Shown: positions 1-7,295 of the stretch, piece after piece | Position numbering within the stretch: position 1 is the stretch's first letter | Layout: the number at the start of each line of letters is the position of its first letter | Assembly: GCA_016201195.1 (NCBI GenBank) | Contig: JACQDI010000161.1 | Location: 1 to 9,734, forward strand | Direction: 5' to 3' | Source of the DNA: Acidobacteriota bacterium | Lineage (GTDB): Bacteria > Acidobacteriota > Terriglobia > Bryobacterales > JACQDG01 | DNA: 9,734 nucleotides | Translations under genes and position numbers: made by a program | The notes under the pieces: generated by a model | The model's database searches: none | What the model saw: only the letters and a program-made list of their open reading frames with translations | Told to the model about the DNA's origin: nothing

Positions 1-107
1 CCGCCTTCCCGTCCGCCCAAACCGCCGACCGAAGCCGCACACTCAAGCTACGTCGCACTCAGCTTCGCCTCCAGCCAGATCAGCAGCAGCAGGAAAAACA
101 CCTGAGA

Positions 108-129
108 TATACTCTCCCTATTGAGGAGG
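108..129 (+). promoter_or_regulatory. Probable -10 box and ribosome binding site of the PQQ-like gene
   Basis: TATACT at 108-113 matches the sigma-70 -10 consensus at five of six positions. I see no convincing -35 about 17 bases upstream, where the sequence is a run of AGC triplets. GAGGAGG at 123-129 is a strong Shine-Dalgarno sequence, 4 bases before the ATG at 134 and 7 before the ATG at 137. The leader would be only about 15 bases. The promoter call is tentative; the ribosome binding site is clear. Confidence 0.4.
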
Positions 130-133
130 CGGG

Positions 134-739
134 ATGATGCTAAAGGCGAGCGTGGCGCTTCTGGCGATTACGTTACGCTTGAGCGGAGAGGACGTCCGCT
201 GGCCCCAGTATCGAGGCCCGGTCGGCGCTGGCATATCCGAGAGCGCCGCGCCGGTCGAGTTCGGCCCAAAACAGAACCTGGAGTGGGAGGGCGTGATGAG
301 TTTGATATCGCAATCCCTTGCGATGCCACATGGACTGCTCGCCATCCGGTTGGGCGGTGAGAACGATGTCACTCAAGCGAATGTCGCCTGGAGCGAACAG
401 CGGGCGGTCCCGGAAGTGCCGGTCCCGCTGGTCTATGGTGAACGGGTCTATGCGGTGACGAATGGCGGCATCGTCTCGGTGCTGGATCAAGCGTCGGGGA
501 AGCTGATTTATCGCGGGCGCCTCGGCGCGGGTGGCCTGTACTACTCCTCACCGATCGCCGCCGCCGGCAACGTCTATTTCGCGTCCAGCGAAGGGGTGGT
601 GACGGTGGTGCGGGCCGGGGGCAAACTCGATGTCGTCGCGCGCAACGATCTCGGCGAGCCCATTTTTGCCACTCCCGCCGTCGTTCAGGGCCGATTGTAC
701 GTCCGCACCACGGGTCACCTCTACGCGTTCGGGCGTTGA
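134..739 (+). CDS. PQQ-like beta-propeller protein, apparently internally deleted
   Basis: The 201-residue product keeps both ends of a family I recognise from Acidobacteria. After a short hydrophobic leader (residues 2-14) comes the typical mature start WPQYRGPVGAGIS (residues 23-35) and a VEFGP motif. The C-terminal part has the usual LAIRLGGENDVT stretch (residues 69-80), three blade-like strand patterns, and a C-terminus of the NDLGEP...ATPAV...LYVRT...LYAFG type. Full-length relatives are around 400 residues, so roughly half of the propeller seems missing, with the joint near residues 50-55 (WEWEG-type to GVMSL). The frame stays open across the joint, and GAGGAGG precedes the two tandem ATG codons (134 and 137; either may be used), so a protein could still be made. 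A partial propeller probably would not fold normally. The family size and joint position are from memory, not alignment. It converges on the ADOP permease gene, 10 bases away. Confidence 0.65.
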   Translation: MMLKASVALLAITLRLSGEDVRWPQYRGPVGAGISESAAPVEFGPKQNLEWEGVMSLISQSLAMPHGLLAIRLGGENDVTQANVAWSEQRAVPEVPVPLVYGERVYAVTNGGIVSVLDQASGKLIYRGRLGAGGLYYSSPIAAAGNVYFASSEGVVTVVRAGGKLDVVARNDLGEPIFATPAVVQGRLYVRTTGHLYAFGR

Positions 740-749
740 GCTCGCGCTG

Positions 750-3200
750 TCATTCTTCGCGCAGGGCTGCGGCCGCGTCGAGAGCCGCCGCGCGGCGCGC
801 GGGCAGCCACGACGCCACGCCGGCTATCAGAAAGAAGACCACGGCCATAGCCGCAAAAGTAGGCGGGTCGGTGGCTTTGATCCCCACCAGCATGCTGGTC
901 ATCACTCGCGTAAGGCCCAAAGCCGCGACGAGGCCGATAGCGATGCCTGCGGCGCTGAGGCGCAGTCCGTGTCCGACCACAAGGCTGAAGATGCTCGCCG
1001 GGGACGCGCCGAGGGCCATCCGGACGCCGATCTCCGCGGTACGCTGCCGGACCACGGTCGACAGCACGCCGTAAAGCCCCACGGCCGCGAGCAGCGCCGC
1101 GATCACCGCGAACACTCCGATGAGCAGGAGCGAAAAGCGTGTCCCCGCCTGGTTCCGATCCACGAGCGCTTCCATCGGCTGCATCTTCGAGATCACCAAC
1201 TGCCGGTCGAGCTTCGCGATCTCGGCGCGGACCGCCGCTGCGAACTTCCCTGGATCGCCCGCCGTTCGGATGGCCCAGTAGCGCGAGACGCCAATCCCCA
1301 CGAAGCCGTCGGGGAAATAGATCTGCTCGCGTCCTGGCTCGGCCAGAGAAACAAAGCGCTGATGGGCGACCACACCGATCACCTCGACCGATGGCGCCGG
1401 GACTTGTACGAAGGGGAACAGGCGCTTTCCGACCGCGGATTCGTTGGGAAATGCCTTCGCGGCGAGGAACTGGTCGATGACCGCTACCTTCCGCCCGGGC
1501 GCATTGTCGTCCTCCGTGAAGGTGCGTCCCGCGAGAAGCGGAATGCGAAGCGTTTCGAAGTAACCCGGCAGGACGTGTTGCACGTCAGCCGATTGAAACG
1601 GGGTGCCCGTCTGTTCGGTGGCCCAACTGATCGGATAGGACCCGCCGGTGAGCGGGAATCCGACGGAGGCGGACGCATTTTCGACGCCCGGCAGAGCGCG
1701 CAGCCGTTCCTGAATCTCGCGCAGCAAGGCGGCGCGGCCCTCCTGCCGTGGCAATGGCCACTCGCGAGTCAGGAAGAAGGTCAACAAACCGTGCGGCTTG
1801 TAGCCCGGATCGATCCGCTGCAACTCGAGGAAACTGCGGAACATCAGGCCCGATCCGATGAGCAAGACAAACGAAAGCGCGACTTCGGCGACGACCACGC
1901 CGCTGCGCAGCAGCCGCCCGCCTCGCGGTCCGGCGGCGCGTCCTCCCCCACGCAGGGCTTGCACGACATCGGGCCGCGAGGCGCGCCATGCCGGCATGCC
2001 ACCGAAGAAAGCAGCCGCTGCCAACCCGGCGAGCGCCGAGAACGCGAGCACGCGCCGGTCGATAGCGATCGACTCGAGCCGGGGCAGATTCACGGGCGCA
2101 AGGACGAGCAGTTCGCGGACGCCGATCCAGGCGAAGCCCACGCCGAGCAACGTGCCTAGTCCCGAAAGCAGGGCGGCTTCCGCCAGCATCTGGCGCATGA
2201 GGCGCCACCAGCTCCCGCCCAGCGCGGCGCGCATGGCAAGCTCGCGCTCGCGCAAGGACGCCCGCACCAACAGGAGATTCGCCACGTTCGCGCACGCGAT
2301 GAGCAGCAGAAACATCACCGCGCCCGTCAGAGCGAGGATGGCGGGCCGCACTTCGGTTACCAGGTGCTGGTGCATGGGCTGCAGTTGGAGATACAACCCG
2401 TTGTACCAGGGGACATTTTTCCTGAGCTCCGCTGCGACCAAGTCGATTTGTTCCTGCGCCCGCTTCAGGCTGATGCCCTCTTTCAGGCGTCCGATAACCC
2501 GAACGGTCATGAGATTACGATGGGCGACGTCATAGCCGAGATTGTTCGCGATCCAGAAATCGGGCGTGGCGTCCGTATTAGCGCTGGGCGGGAAGTACAG
2601 CTTAAAGCCTGGCTCGAGCACGCCGACGATCTGCGCACCGCGCTGACCGGAGCTCAGCATTTCGCGGCCGATCACGGCGGTATCCCCGCCATATCGCCGC
2701 TGCCAGTATTCATAGCTGAGAATCGCAGCGCTGCCAGGCGGGATGAGAGCCTCCGGCCGGCCCGGTTGCGGCGTGGCATCGGCCTCCGTGAAGTCGCGGC
2801 CGAACGCGATTTTGCCGCCCATCAGGCGGAAGAAGTTCGTCGTGACCAGCGCCTTGCTGAGCTGCTCCGTACTGCCATCCTCGCGAGGCACGAACGCGCG
2901 GAACGTACAGACGCCGCCCATATCCTCGAAAACTTCTCTCGTCCCGTCGCGCAAATCGAAGAAGTCCGCATTGGAAAACAGGAAGTCACGGAAGGGGCTG
3001 CGCTCTCGGTAGTGCCTCCATACCAGCACCAGCCGATCGGGATTCCTGTAGGGAAGCGGCCGCAATAGCACGGCGTTCGTCACGCTGAAAATCGCCGTGG
3101 TCGCGCCGATGCCCAGCGCGATCGTCACTGCCGCAGTCACCGCAAAGGCAGGACTCTTCCGCAGCGTTCGCCCTGCGTATGCGAGATCTTGCCACAGCAT
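750..3200 (-). CDS. ADOP-type permease (MacB/FtsX-like, duplicated)
   Basis: This 816-residue inner-membrane protein belongs to the acidobacterial duplicated orphan permease group (TIGR03434 type). It opens with the hallmark N-terminus: QDLAYAGRTLRKSPAF, then a transmembrane helix at about residues 19-46 containing ALGIGATTAIFSV and ending LLRPLPY. A MacB-type periplasmic domain covers about residues 50-280. The first FtsX core has helices near 288-310 (with ACANVANLLL), 335-360 and 385-405. A second copy follows: an anchoring helix near 434-456, another periplasmic domain, and helices near 690-715, 737-765 and 780-805, with the conserved RTAEIGVRMALGA around residues 718-731. The C-terminus A-A-LREE is typical. 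The length fits the short form, without an N-terminal extra domain. The start ATG (3200) has a purine-rich AAGGGGG upstream. No ATP-binding subunit is encoded nearby, as usual for this family; its substrate is unknown. It follows the small secreted gene on the same strand after an 81-base gap. Confidence 0.93.
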   Translation of the reverse strand: MLWQDLAYAGRTLRKSPAFAVTAAVTIALGIGATTAIFSVTNAVLLRPLPYRNPDRLVLVWRHYRERSPFRDFLFSNADFFDLRDGTREVFEDMGGVCTFRAFVPREDGSTEQLSKALVTTNFFRLMGGKIAFGRDFTEADATPQPGRPEALIPPGSAAILSYEYWQRRYGGDTAVIGREMLSSGQRGAQIVGVLEPGFKLYFPPSANTDATPDFWIANNLGYDVAHRNLMTVRVIGRLKEGISLKRAQEQIDLVAAELRKNVPWYNGLYLQLQPMHQHLVTEVRPAILALTGAVMFLLLIACANVANLLLVRASLRERELAMRAALGGSWWRLMRQMLAEAALLSGLGTLLGVGFAWIGVRELLVLAPVNLPRLESIAIDRRVLAFSALAGLAAAAFFGGMPAWRASRPDVVQALRGGGRAAGPRGGRLLRSGVVVAEVALSFVLLIGSGLMFRSFLELQRIDPGYKPHGLLTFFLTREWPLPRQEGRAALLREIQERLRALPGVENASASVGFPLTGGSYPISWATEQTGTPFQSADVQHVLPGYFETLRIPLLAGRTFTEDDNAPGRKVAVIDQFLAAKAFPNESAVGKRLFPFVQVPAPSVEVIGVVAHQRFVSLAEPGREQIYFPDGFVGIGVSRYWAIRTAGDPGKFAAAVRAEIAKLDRQLVISKMQPMEALVDRNQAGTRFSLLLIGVFAVIAALLAAVGLYGVLSTVVRQRTAEIGVRMALGASPASIFSLVVGHGLRLSAAGIAIGLVAALGLTRVMTSMLVGIKATDPPTFAAMAVVFFLIAGVASWLPARRAAALDAAAALREE

Positions 3201-3281
3201 CCGTCCCCCTTCTCGATTGGGAGTGGCTGGATTAAGGATACCTCAGCGCCACGTCCCCGTTTGTCGCTAGATTGGCGATCG

Positions 3282-3815
3282 TTACTTCCGTTCCGTGGCG
3301 GCGGACTTCTTCAGGGATTGCACCTTTTGCAGGAATGTTTCGAGCTTGAGACGAGCGGAGCCGGAGCCGTCGGAGAGGACCAGGTTTTCGCCCCGGATCC
3401 CGGAAATCGGGCGGCGGCGGTGGTCGGTGATGGTGTTGTCCGGCTCGACGAAGAAGACGCCTTGATGCAGGCCGACGGTGGGGCCCAGCGGCGTGGTGGT
3501 GTCTTCGGCGAGGAACAGCACGACGCGGTCTCCCACTTGAAACGAGGGAAAGCCGGCAATCCACTGGCGGAGATCGCCCACCGTGCCGCCGGTCATCTCG
3601 AATACCAGGGACGGCTGGGGAGCGGGCTGCGCAATCTCCACCTTGCTGAGGATGCGGCCGCTCGAGGGGTCCTGGTGTGAGGTAATACGCTCGATTCTGC
3701 CGGTGACGACGCGATGGGCGAGCGTGCTAATCTGGGAGAGGCTCAGGGGAATGACCGTGGATGCGCCCAGTGCGGCGGTAAGTAATATAACTAACGGAAT
3801 AGTGGTTTTTTCCAT
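3282..3815 (-). CDS. Small secreted protein of unknown function
   Basis: The 177-residue product begins with a signal-peptide-like segment (MEKTTIPLVILLTAALGAST, residues 1-20), then VIPLSLSQISTLAHRVVTGRIERI, a glycine-rich TGGTVGDLRQWIAG (about residues 75-88), and FQVGDRVVLFLAED (about 92-105), followed by GLHQGVFFV. This order (a leading 'IPLSL..L...A..VV.G.V', a 'GG.VG' turn, then 'F..GDRV.LFL' and 'G..QG.F.V') is one I have seen in small secreted proteins of Acidobacteria and related soil bacteria, often near matrixin-like proteases. I know no assigned function, and recognition is by pattern only. It probably forms a compact beta-rich domain in the periplasm or outside the cell. The tail is basic (QSLKKSAATERK). 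GGGGAGG lies 11 bases before the ATG, a rather long spacing. It is divergent from the metalloprotease gene and may share regulation with it. Confidence 0.75.
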   Translation of the reverse strand: MEKTTIPLVILLTAALGASTVIPLSLSQISTLAHRVVTGRIERITSHQDPSSGRILSKVEIAQPAPQPSLVFEMTGGTVGDLRQWIAGFPSFQVGDRVVLFLAEDTTTPLGPTVGLHQGVFFVEPDNTITDHRRRPISGIRGENLVLSDGSGSARLKLETFLQKVQSLKKSAATERK

Positions 3816-3881
3816 CGGAACTCAGGCCTCCCCGATTTGGTTTCGATCTTACCATAAAACTGACGGAGGCTGACCCCAGGT
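3816..3881. promoter_or_regulatory. Divergent intergenic region between the secreted protein and metalloprotease genes
   Basis: These 66 bases must hold the 5' signals of both flanking genes. On the + strand GGAGG at 3865-3869 lies 12 bases before the ATG at 3882. On the - strand GGGGAGG lies 11 bases before the ATG at 3815. The centre (about 3838-3860) is AT-rich and could hold -10 boxes: TAAGAT on the minus strand (3846-3851) or TACCAT on the plus strand (3850-3855), each four of six to consensus and overlapping. No good -35 is visible for either. The ribosome binding sites are reasonable; the promoters are guesses. Confidence 0.35.
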
Positions 3882-6359
3882 ATGCTCGCCATTCTGCTCT
3901 TGCTGGCCGCAGGGACCGGAGACGTGGAGCAATCGGCGTGTAAGCCGGGAGGCTTCAAAGTGCTCCGGTTCGGCTCGGTCGAGGCCCGCGGCAAGGCGGG
4001 GGCGAGCTTCAACGTTCAGCTCGACGCCAACAACTACCAGGGGAACGGGTTCGACGCGGCCTCGCGCTCAGCGATGGCCACGTGGAGCGTGGTGAGCGGC
4101 TCGAACTGGCGCTATGTATTTTCAGGTTATGCCGCCGGAGCTTCCTCGAGTGACGGGCAGATGACGGTCCAGAAGGGAGGCACGTCGTTCCCCCAAGGGG
4201 TGCTGGCAGCCACCCTGGTCAGCGCCGACAGTTCGACCGGCCAGATCGTTGACTCCGACACTTTCTTCAACCCCGCAGTCAGCTTCAGCGCCGGCTCGCC
4301 GGGACCCGGCGAATTCGATTTCCAGTCGGTGGCCCTGCACGAGATGGGACACGGGCTGGGTCTCGATCACAACGACGGCTGCTATCCGTCGCCGACGGTG
4401 ATGCAGTCGGCCATCGCCGCGGGCGCCGAGAGGCGCATCCTGTTTCCGCCGGAGATCGAGGGCGTGAGGTTTCTCTACCCCGGCACAGGCCCTGGAGGAG
4501 GCGGGGGAGGCGGAGGCGGGATCACGGCCGCGCCTTCCAGCGTGCCGCTGAGCGGGGTGGAAGGCGGATCGCCGCCGGCGCCGCAGATGGTCGTGATTTC
4601 GGTGGGCGCGGGAGCGGCGTGGTCGGCCTCCTGGTCGGTCCCCTGGCTGACCATCTCGCCGTCTTCGGGAGGCGGGCCGTCGCTGGTGACAGTGGCCGCT
4701 GCGACCGGCGGCCTGGCCGCGGGGTTCTACACGGGCAAGATTACTTTCACCTCGGGCGGCGTCACGAGCGAGGTATCTGTGTCGCTGAGCCTGGCCGGCG
4801 TGGAGGTAAGCCCGGCGACGCTGAGTTTCACGGCGCTGGCCGGTGGGGCGGCGCCCGATCCGAAGAATGTCACCATCTCCGGTGCTGCGGGGCTCGCCTG
4901 GAGCGCCACTGCCTCGACCTCCAGTGGCGGCAACTGGCTGCGGCTCTCGTCGAGCTCCGGCGGGTTGCCAGCGGTGGTTGCGGTGTTTGCGTCGGCGGCC
5001 GGGCTGGCGGCGAACGTCTACGCGGGAAAACTCACGTTCGGCGTGGGAGGGGCGATTCGCGAGGTGCCGGTGCAACTGACAGTGACGGGCCAGCCGCAAC
5101 TGGTGGTGGATCCGGCGCAGCTCACGTTGTCGAGCCCGACGGGCAACCCGGTGCCGGTGTGCGTGCCGATCACGGTGCGCAGCAGCGGAGGCGACGCCTT
5201 CGACTGGACCGGGACGTCCGGGGCCTCGTGGCTGGCCGTGCAGCCCGGTTCGGGCCGCGCCCCGGCCTCAGCGAGCGTGTGCGTCACCGCGGGGAGCCTC
5301 GCTCCGCGAAGCTATCTCTCGCGGGTCACCATCGCGGCCCCTCCTTACAGCCCGCAAAGTGTCGCTGTGACGTTTGTCGTCACGCCGGCGGTGTCGGTCA
5401 GCAACGGAGGCGTGCGCAACGCTGCATCCTTCGCGCCGGAGCAGCCGGTCGCGGCGGGTGAGATCCTGAGCATCTTCGGGGTGAATCTGGCCGGGGCAAC
5501 AGCGTCCGCAAATGCTTTCCCGCTGCCCACCGACTTGGCCGATTGCCGGGTGCTGATGGGAGGGGTGCCGGCCCGCCTACTCTATGTGTCCCCCAGCCAG
5601 GTGAACCTGATCGCCCCGTCCGTGCTGGCGGACGTAGCGGGGTCGGCCACGACGCTGACCATCTTCAACGGGCGGCAGGCTTCGCCAGCGGCACGGGTGG
5701 CCGTGGCGCGGCAGGCGCCGGGGGTGTTCACGGTGCTCGGCAACGGCTCCGGCGCCGGGGCGGTGACCCACGCGGACGGCTCACTGGTGAGCCGCGCATC
5801 GCCGCTCGCGCCGCGAGAGGCGTTCTCGGTCTACATGACCGGCATGGGACCGCTGGATTTGGCCGTGCCGGAGGGCGACGCCGCCCCGGCGGATCCGCTG
5901 GCGCGGGCGGCAAGCCCGGTGCGGCTGCTGGTGGATGGCCAGGAAGCGGCGGTGTTGTTCGCCGGTGCGTCGCCCGGTTTCGCCGGCTTGCAGGTGGTGG
6001 TGGCCACAGCTCCCGCCTCGCTCGCACGTCGGTATCCGGAGATGGTGGTCGAGGTACAGGGCGCGGCGTCCAATCGGTTTACGGCGGGCGGGCCGAGCTT
6101 GCTGGACGTCACGCCCGGGTCCGTTCACGCCGGAACTGATGCAACAGTCACACTCCGAGGCATCTATCTTTCGCCCACGAGTGCGGTGACGGCGGGGGGC
6201 GCGACGCTGCCCGCTGACTTCACCGACGGCGATTTGCAGACCCTGCGGGTCACCATACCGGCGCGGCTGCTGAGCTCACCGGGAACGCTCGCGCTGGCGG
6301 CGGTCGACAGCGAAGCGGCCAGCAACACCGTTACCCTGGCGGTAGACAGTAAGCAGTAA
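3882..6359 (+). CDS. Secreted matrixin-like metalloprotease with BACON, TIGR03437 and IPT-like domains
   Basis: The 825-residue product starts with a short hydrophobic leader (residues 1-13) lacking basic residues; an in-frame stop at 3861 rules out a longer N-terminus. Residues about 40-200 form a matrixin/metzincin-type domain: the zinc motif HEMGHGLGLDH is at 153-163 (His153, Glu154, His157, Gly160, His163), followed by VM at 173-174, a plausible Met-turn. A linker with nine glycines (205-213) leads to three BACON-like beta-sandwich repeats at about 214-306, 307-405 and 407-503; each has a W..S pattern, SS-G-rich turns and a 'Y.GKI.F'-like strand. Residues about 507-734 match the Solibacter C-terminal domain TIGR03437 (GGVRNAASF...G.ILSIFG.NLA...V.P.QVNL..P...MTGMGP). 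Residues about 738-822 resemble an IPT/TIG immunoglobulin-like fold. The enzyme should be exported and act on protein outside the cytoplasm; the C-terminal domains suggest surface or carbohydrate attachment, which is inference. The last residues (VDSKQ) are encoded by the heptamer repeat that follows. Confidence 0.88.
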   Translation: MLAILLLLAAGTGDVEQSACKPGGFKVLRFGSVEARGKAGASFNVQLDANNYQGNGFDAASRSAMATWSVVSGSNWRYVFSGYAAGASSSDGQMTVQKGGTSFPQGVLAATLVSADSSTGQIVDSDTFFNPAVSFSAGSPGPGEFDFQSVALHEMGHGLGLDHNDGCYPSPTVMQSAIAAGAERRILFPPEIEGVRFLYPGTGPGGGGGGGGGITAAPSSVPLSGVEGGSPPAPQMVVISVGAGAAWSASWSVPWLTISPSSGGGPSLVTVAAATGGLAAGFYTGKITFTSGGVTSEVSVSLSLAGVEVSPATLSFTALAGGAAPDPKNVTISGAAGLAWSATASTSSGGNWLRLSSSSGGLPAVVAVFASAAGLAANVYAGKLTFGVGGAIREVPVQLTVTGQPQLVVDPAQLTLSSPTGNPVPVCVPITVRSSGGDAFDWTGTSGASWLAVQPGSGRAPASASVCVTAGSLAPRSYLSRVTIAAPPYSPQSVAVTFVVTPAVSVSNGGVRNAASFAPEQPVAAGEILSIFGVNLAGATASANAFPLPTDLADCRVLMGGVPARLLYVSPSQVNLIAPSVLADVAGSATTLTIFNGRQASPAARVAVARQAPGVFTVLGNGSGAGAVTHADGSLVSRASPLAPREAFSVYMTGMGPLDLAVPEGDAAPADPLARAASPVRLLVDGQEAAVLFAGASPGFAGLQVVVATAPASLARRYPEMVVEVQGAASNRFTAGGPSLLDVTPGSVHAGTDATVTLRGIYLSPTSAVTAGGATLPADFTDGDLQTLRVTIPARLLSSPGTLALAAVDSEAASNTVTLAVDSKQ

Positions 6360-6410
6360 ACAGTGTTTAGCGGCCACTTGAGGCAACTGTCTCCTGTCTA
6401 CTGCCTACTG
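6340..6410. repeat. Inverted pair of degenerate heptamer repeats, possible hairpin terminator
   Basis: The left arm (6340-6364) reads as consecutive heptamers GTAGACA, GTAAGCA, GTAAACA from 6342. The right arm (6386-6410) reads as ACTGTCT, CCTGTCT, ACTGCCT, which are the same kind of heptamer on the other strand. By hand alignment, 19 of 25 positions of the left arm match the reverse complement of the right arm, with a 21-base loop. The transcript could fold into a long imperfect hairpin just at the end of the metalloprotease gene, whose TAA stop (6357-6359) lies in the left arm. There is no T-run, so it is not a classical intrinsic terminator. Similar CAGTAGG/CAGTAGA-like heptamer strings occur between genes in several soil bacteria, as I recall. 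Confidence 0.7.
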
Positions 6411-6425
6411 GGTCTGCGTTTTCGC

Positions 6426-6431
6426 TATAAT
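6426..6431 (+). promoter_or_regulatory. -10 box of the FRG-domain gene
   Basis: A perfect TATAAT lies 9 bases upstream of the ATG at 6441. Transcription would be expected to begin about 6-8 bases after the box, that is at 6438-6440, so the mRNA would have little or no leader. No good -35 element is seen 16-18 bases upstream (GCCTAC at 6403-6408). The heptamer repeat ends 15 bases before the box. Confidence 0.5.
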
Positions 6432-6440
6432 CGGCTGGAG

Positions 6441-7289
6441 ATGGTTGAGAAGAAACCCCAGGGCCCCGTGTTCGACGTCCGGCGGCTGGGCTCGTGGGAA
6501 GAGTTTCTGGAGCTGATCACCGATTCTCCCTACTCGAACTGGGCGTTTCGCGGCCAGAGCGACGCGCGGTGGGGCCTGTCGAGCACGTTGTCCCGGACGT
6601 TCTGCAATATCCACATCCACCCGCGAGCGTGGGGCGAGCAGGAGGAGCGCATCCTGCGCATCTTCAAGCGCAAGGCGCACCACTTTCTCAGCCAGGCGCC
6701 GGACACGGCGGACGAATTCCAGTGGCTGGCCCTGATGCAGCACCACGGGGCGCCGACGCGGCTGCTGGACTTCACCTGGTCGCCCTACGTGGCGGCGTTT
6801 TTTGCGCTGGAAAACGCCACCGGAGACGTCGCCGTGTGGGCGCTCAACCCTGTGCCTATCAGCTATGTAGAGAAGCAGACCATCCAGGGCGGCCTGGAAA
6901 TCTCCCCGCCGGAGATGAACCCGCGGGTGGAAGGAAACATTCGCCGGTACTTCCTGAGCGGCAGCATTCCGTTTCTCTGGGTGGGGGAGCCGCAGGTGAT
7001 GAACCGCCGGCTGATCGCGCAGTCGGGCACCTTTGCCATCCCCGGCGTCTTGACCCAGCCCATGGAGGATATTCTCAGCGGCTATCCGGACCCGAAGAAG
7101 ACCCTGGTGAAATTCATCCTGCCCGCCGGGCAGGTGCGCAAGCGCGGCATGCGGGAGCTCTACCGCATGAACATCACTTACGCCACGCTGTTCCCGGACC
7201 TGGATGGATTGGCGCGCTCGTTGGGGTATGAGCTGGAGTTTCACTGGCGCTACGACCCGCACACCATGGAGCGGTACCTGGATTACTAG
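6441..7289 (+). CDS. FRG-domain protein
   Basis: The product of 282 residues carries an FRG domain (PF08867 type). The naming motif FRGQSDARWGL is at residues 36-46, followed by S-TLSR. The second conserved block, LALMQHHGAPTRLLDFTWSP (about 96-115), leads into YVAAFFAL, as in other FRG proteins. A later block with RRLIAQSGTF (around residues 190-199) also fits the family. There is no signal peptide or membrane segment, so it should be cytoplasmic. The molecular function of FRG proteins is not established to my knowledge. A GTG at 6363 would give 26 more residues, but these would be translated from the repeat and promoter, so I prefer the ATG at 6441. A GGAG touches that ATG, too close to serve as a normal ribosome binding site, which agrees with a leaderless message. 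It stands alone, with repeats on both sides and a decayed toxin-antitoxin module downstream on the other strand. Confidence 0.85.
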   Translation: MVEKKPQGPVFDVRRLGSWEEFLELITDSPYSNWAFRGQSDARWGLSSTLSRTFCNIHIHPRAWGEQEERILRIFKRKAHHFLSQAPDTADEFQWLALMQHHGAPTRLLDFTWSPYVAAFFALENATGDVAVWALNPVPISYVEKQTIQGGLEISPPEMNPRVEGNIRRYFLSGSIPFLWVGEPQVMNRRLIAQSGTFAIPGVLTQPMEDILSGYPDPKKTLVKFILPAGQVRKRGMRELYRMNITYATLFPDLDGLARSLGYELEFHWRYDPHTMERYLDY

Positions 7290-7295
7290 GACAAC

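Noticed and set aside
48..107. Possible C-terminal tail of a minus-strand membrane protein (SQVFFLLLLIWLEAKLSAT then stop)
   Set aside because: It looks like a final membrane helix, but the frame has no start codon before a stop at 168-170, runs into the PQQ-like gene, and repeated AGC triplets give poly-leucine by chance. It could be a relict, but the evidence is too thin.
630..2159. Long open frame on the + strand (509 residues)
   Set aside because: It lies antisense to the ADOP permease, whose product is clearly recognisable. The translation is rich in R, H, G, E and D without domains, as expected for a shadow in GC-rich DNA.
4122..5099. Open frame on the - strand (325 residues) opposite the metalloprotease
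   Set aside because: Arginine-rich, low-complexity translation with no recognisable motif; the opposite strand encodes BACON and matrixin domains.
6363..6440. Upstream GTG start for the FRG protein, adding 26 residues
   Set aside because: The extra residues would be read from the heptamer repeat and the TATAAT promoter, and no ribosome binding site precedes the GTG.
6405..7262. Open frame on the - strand opposite the FRG gene
   Set aside because: It mirrors the FRG coding sequence, has no ribosome binding site and no known motif.
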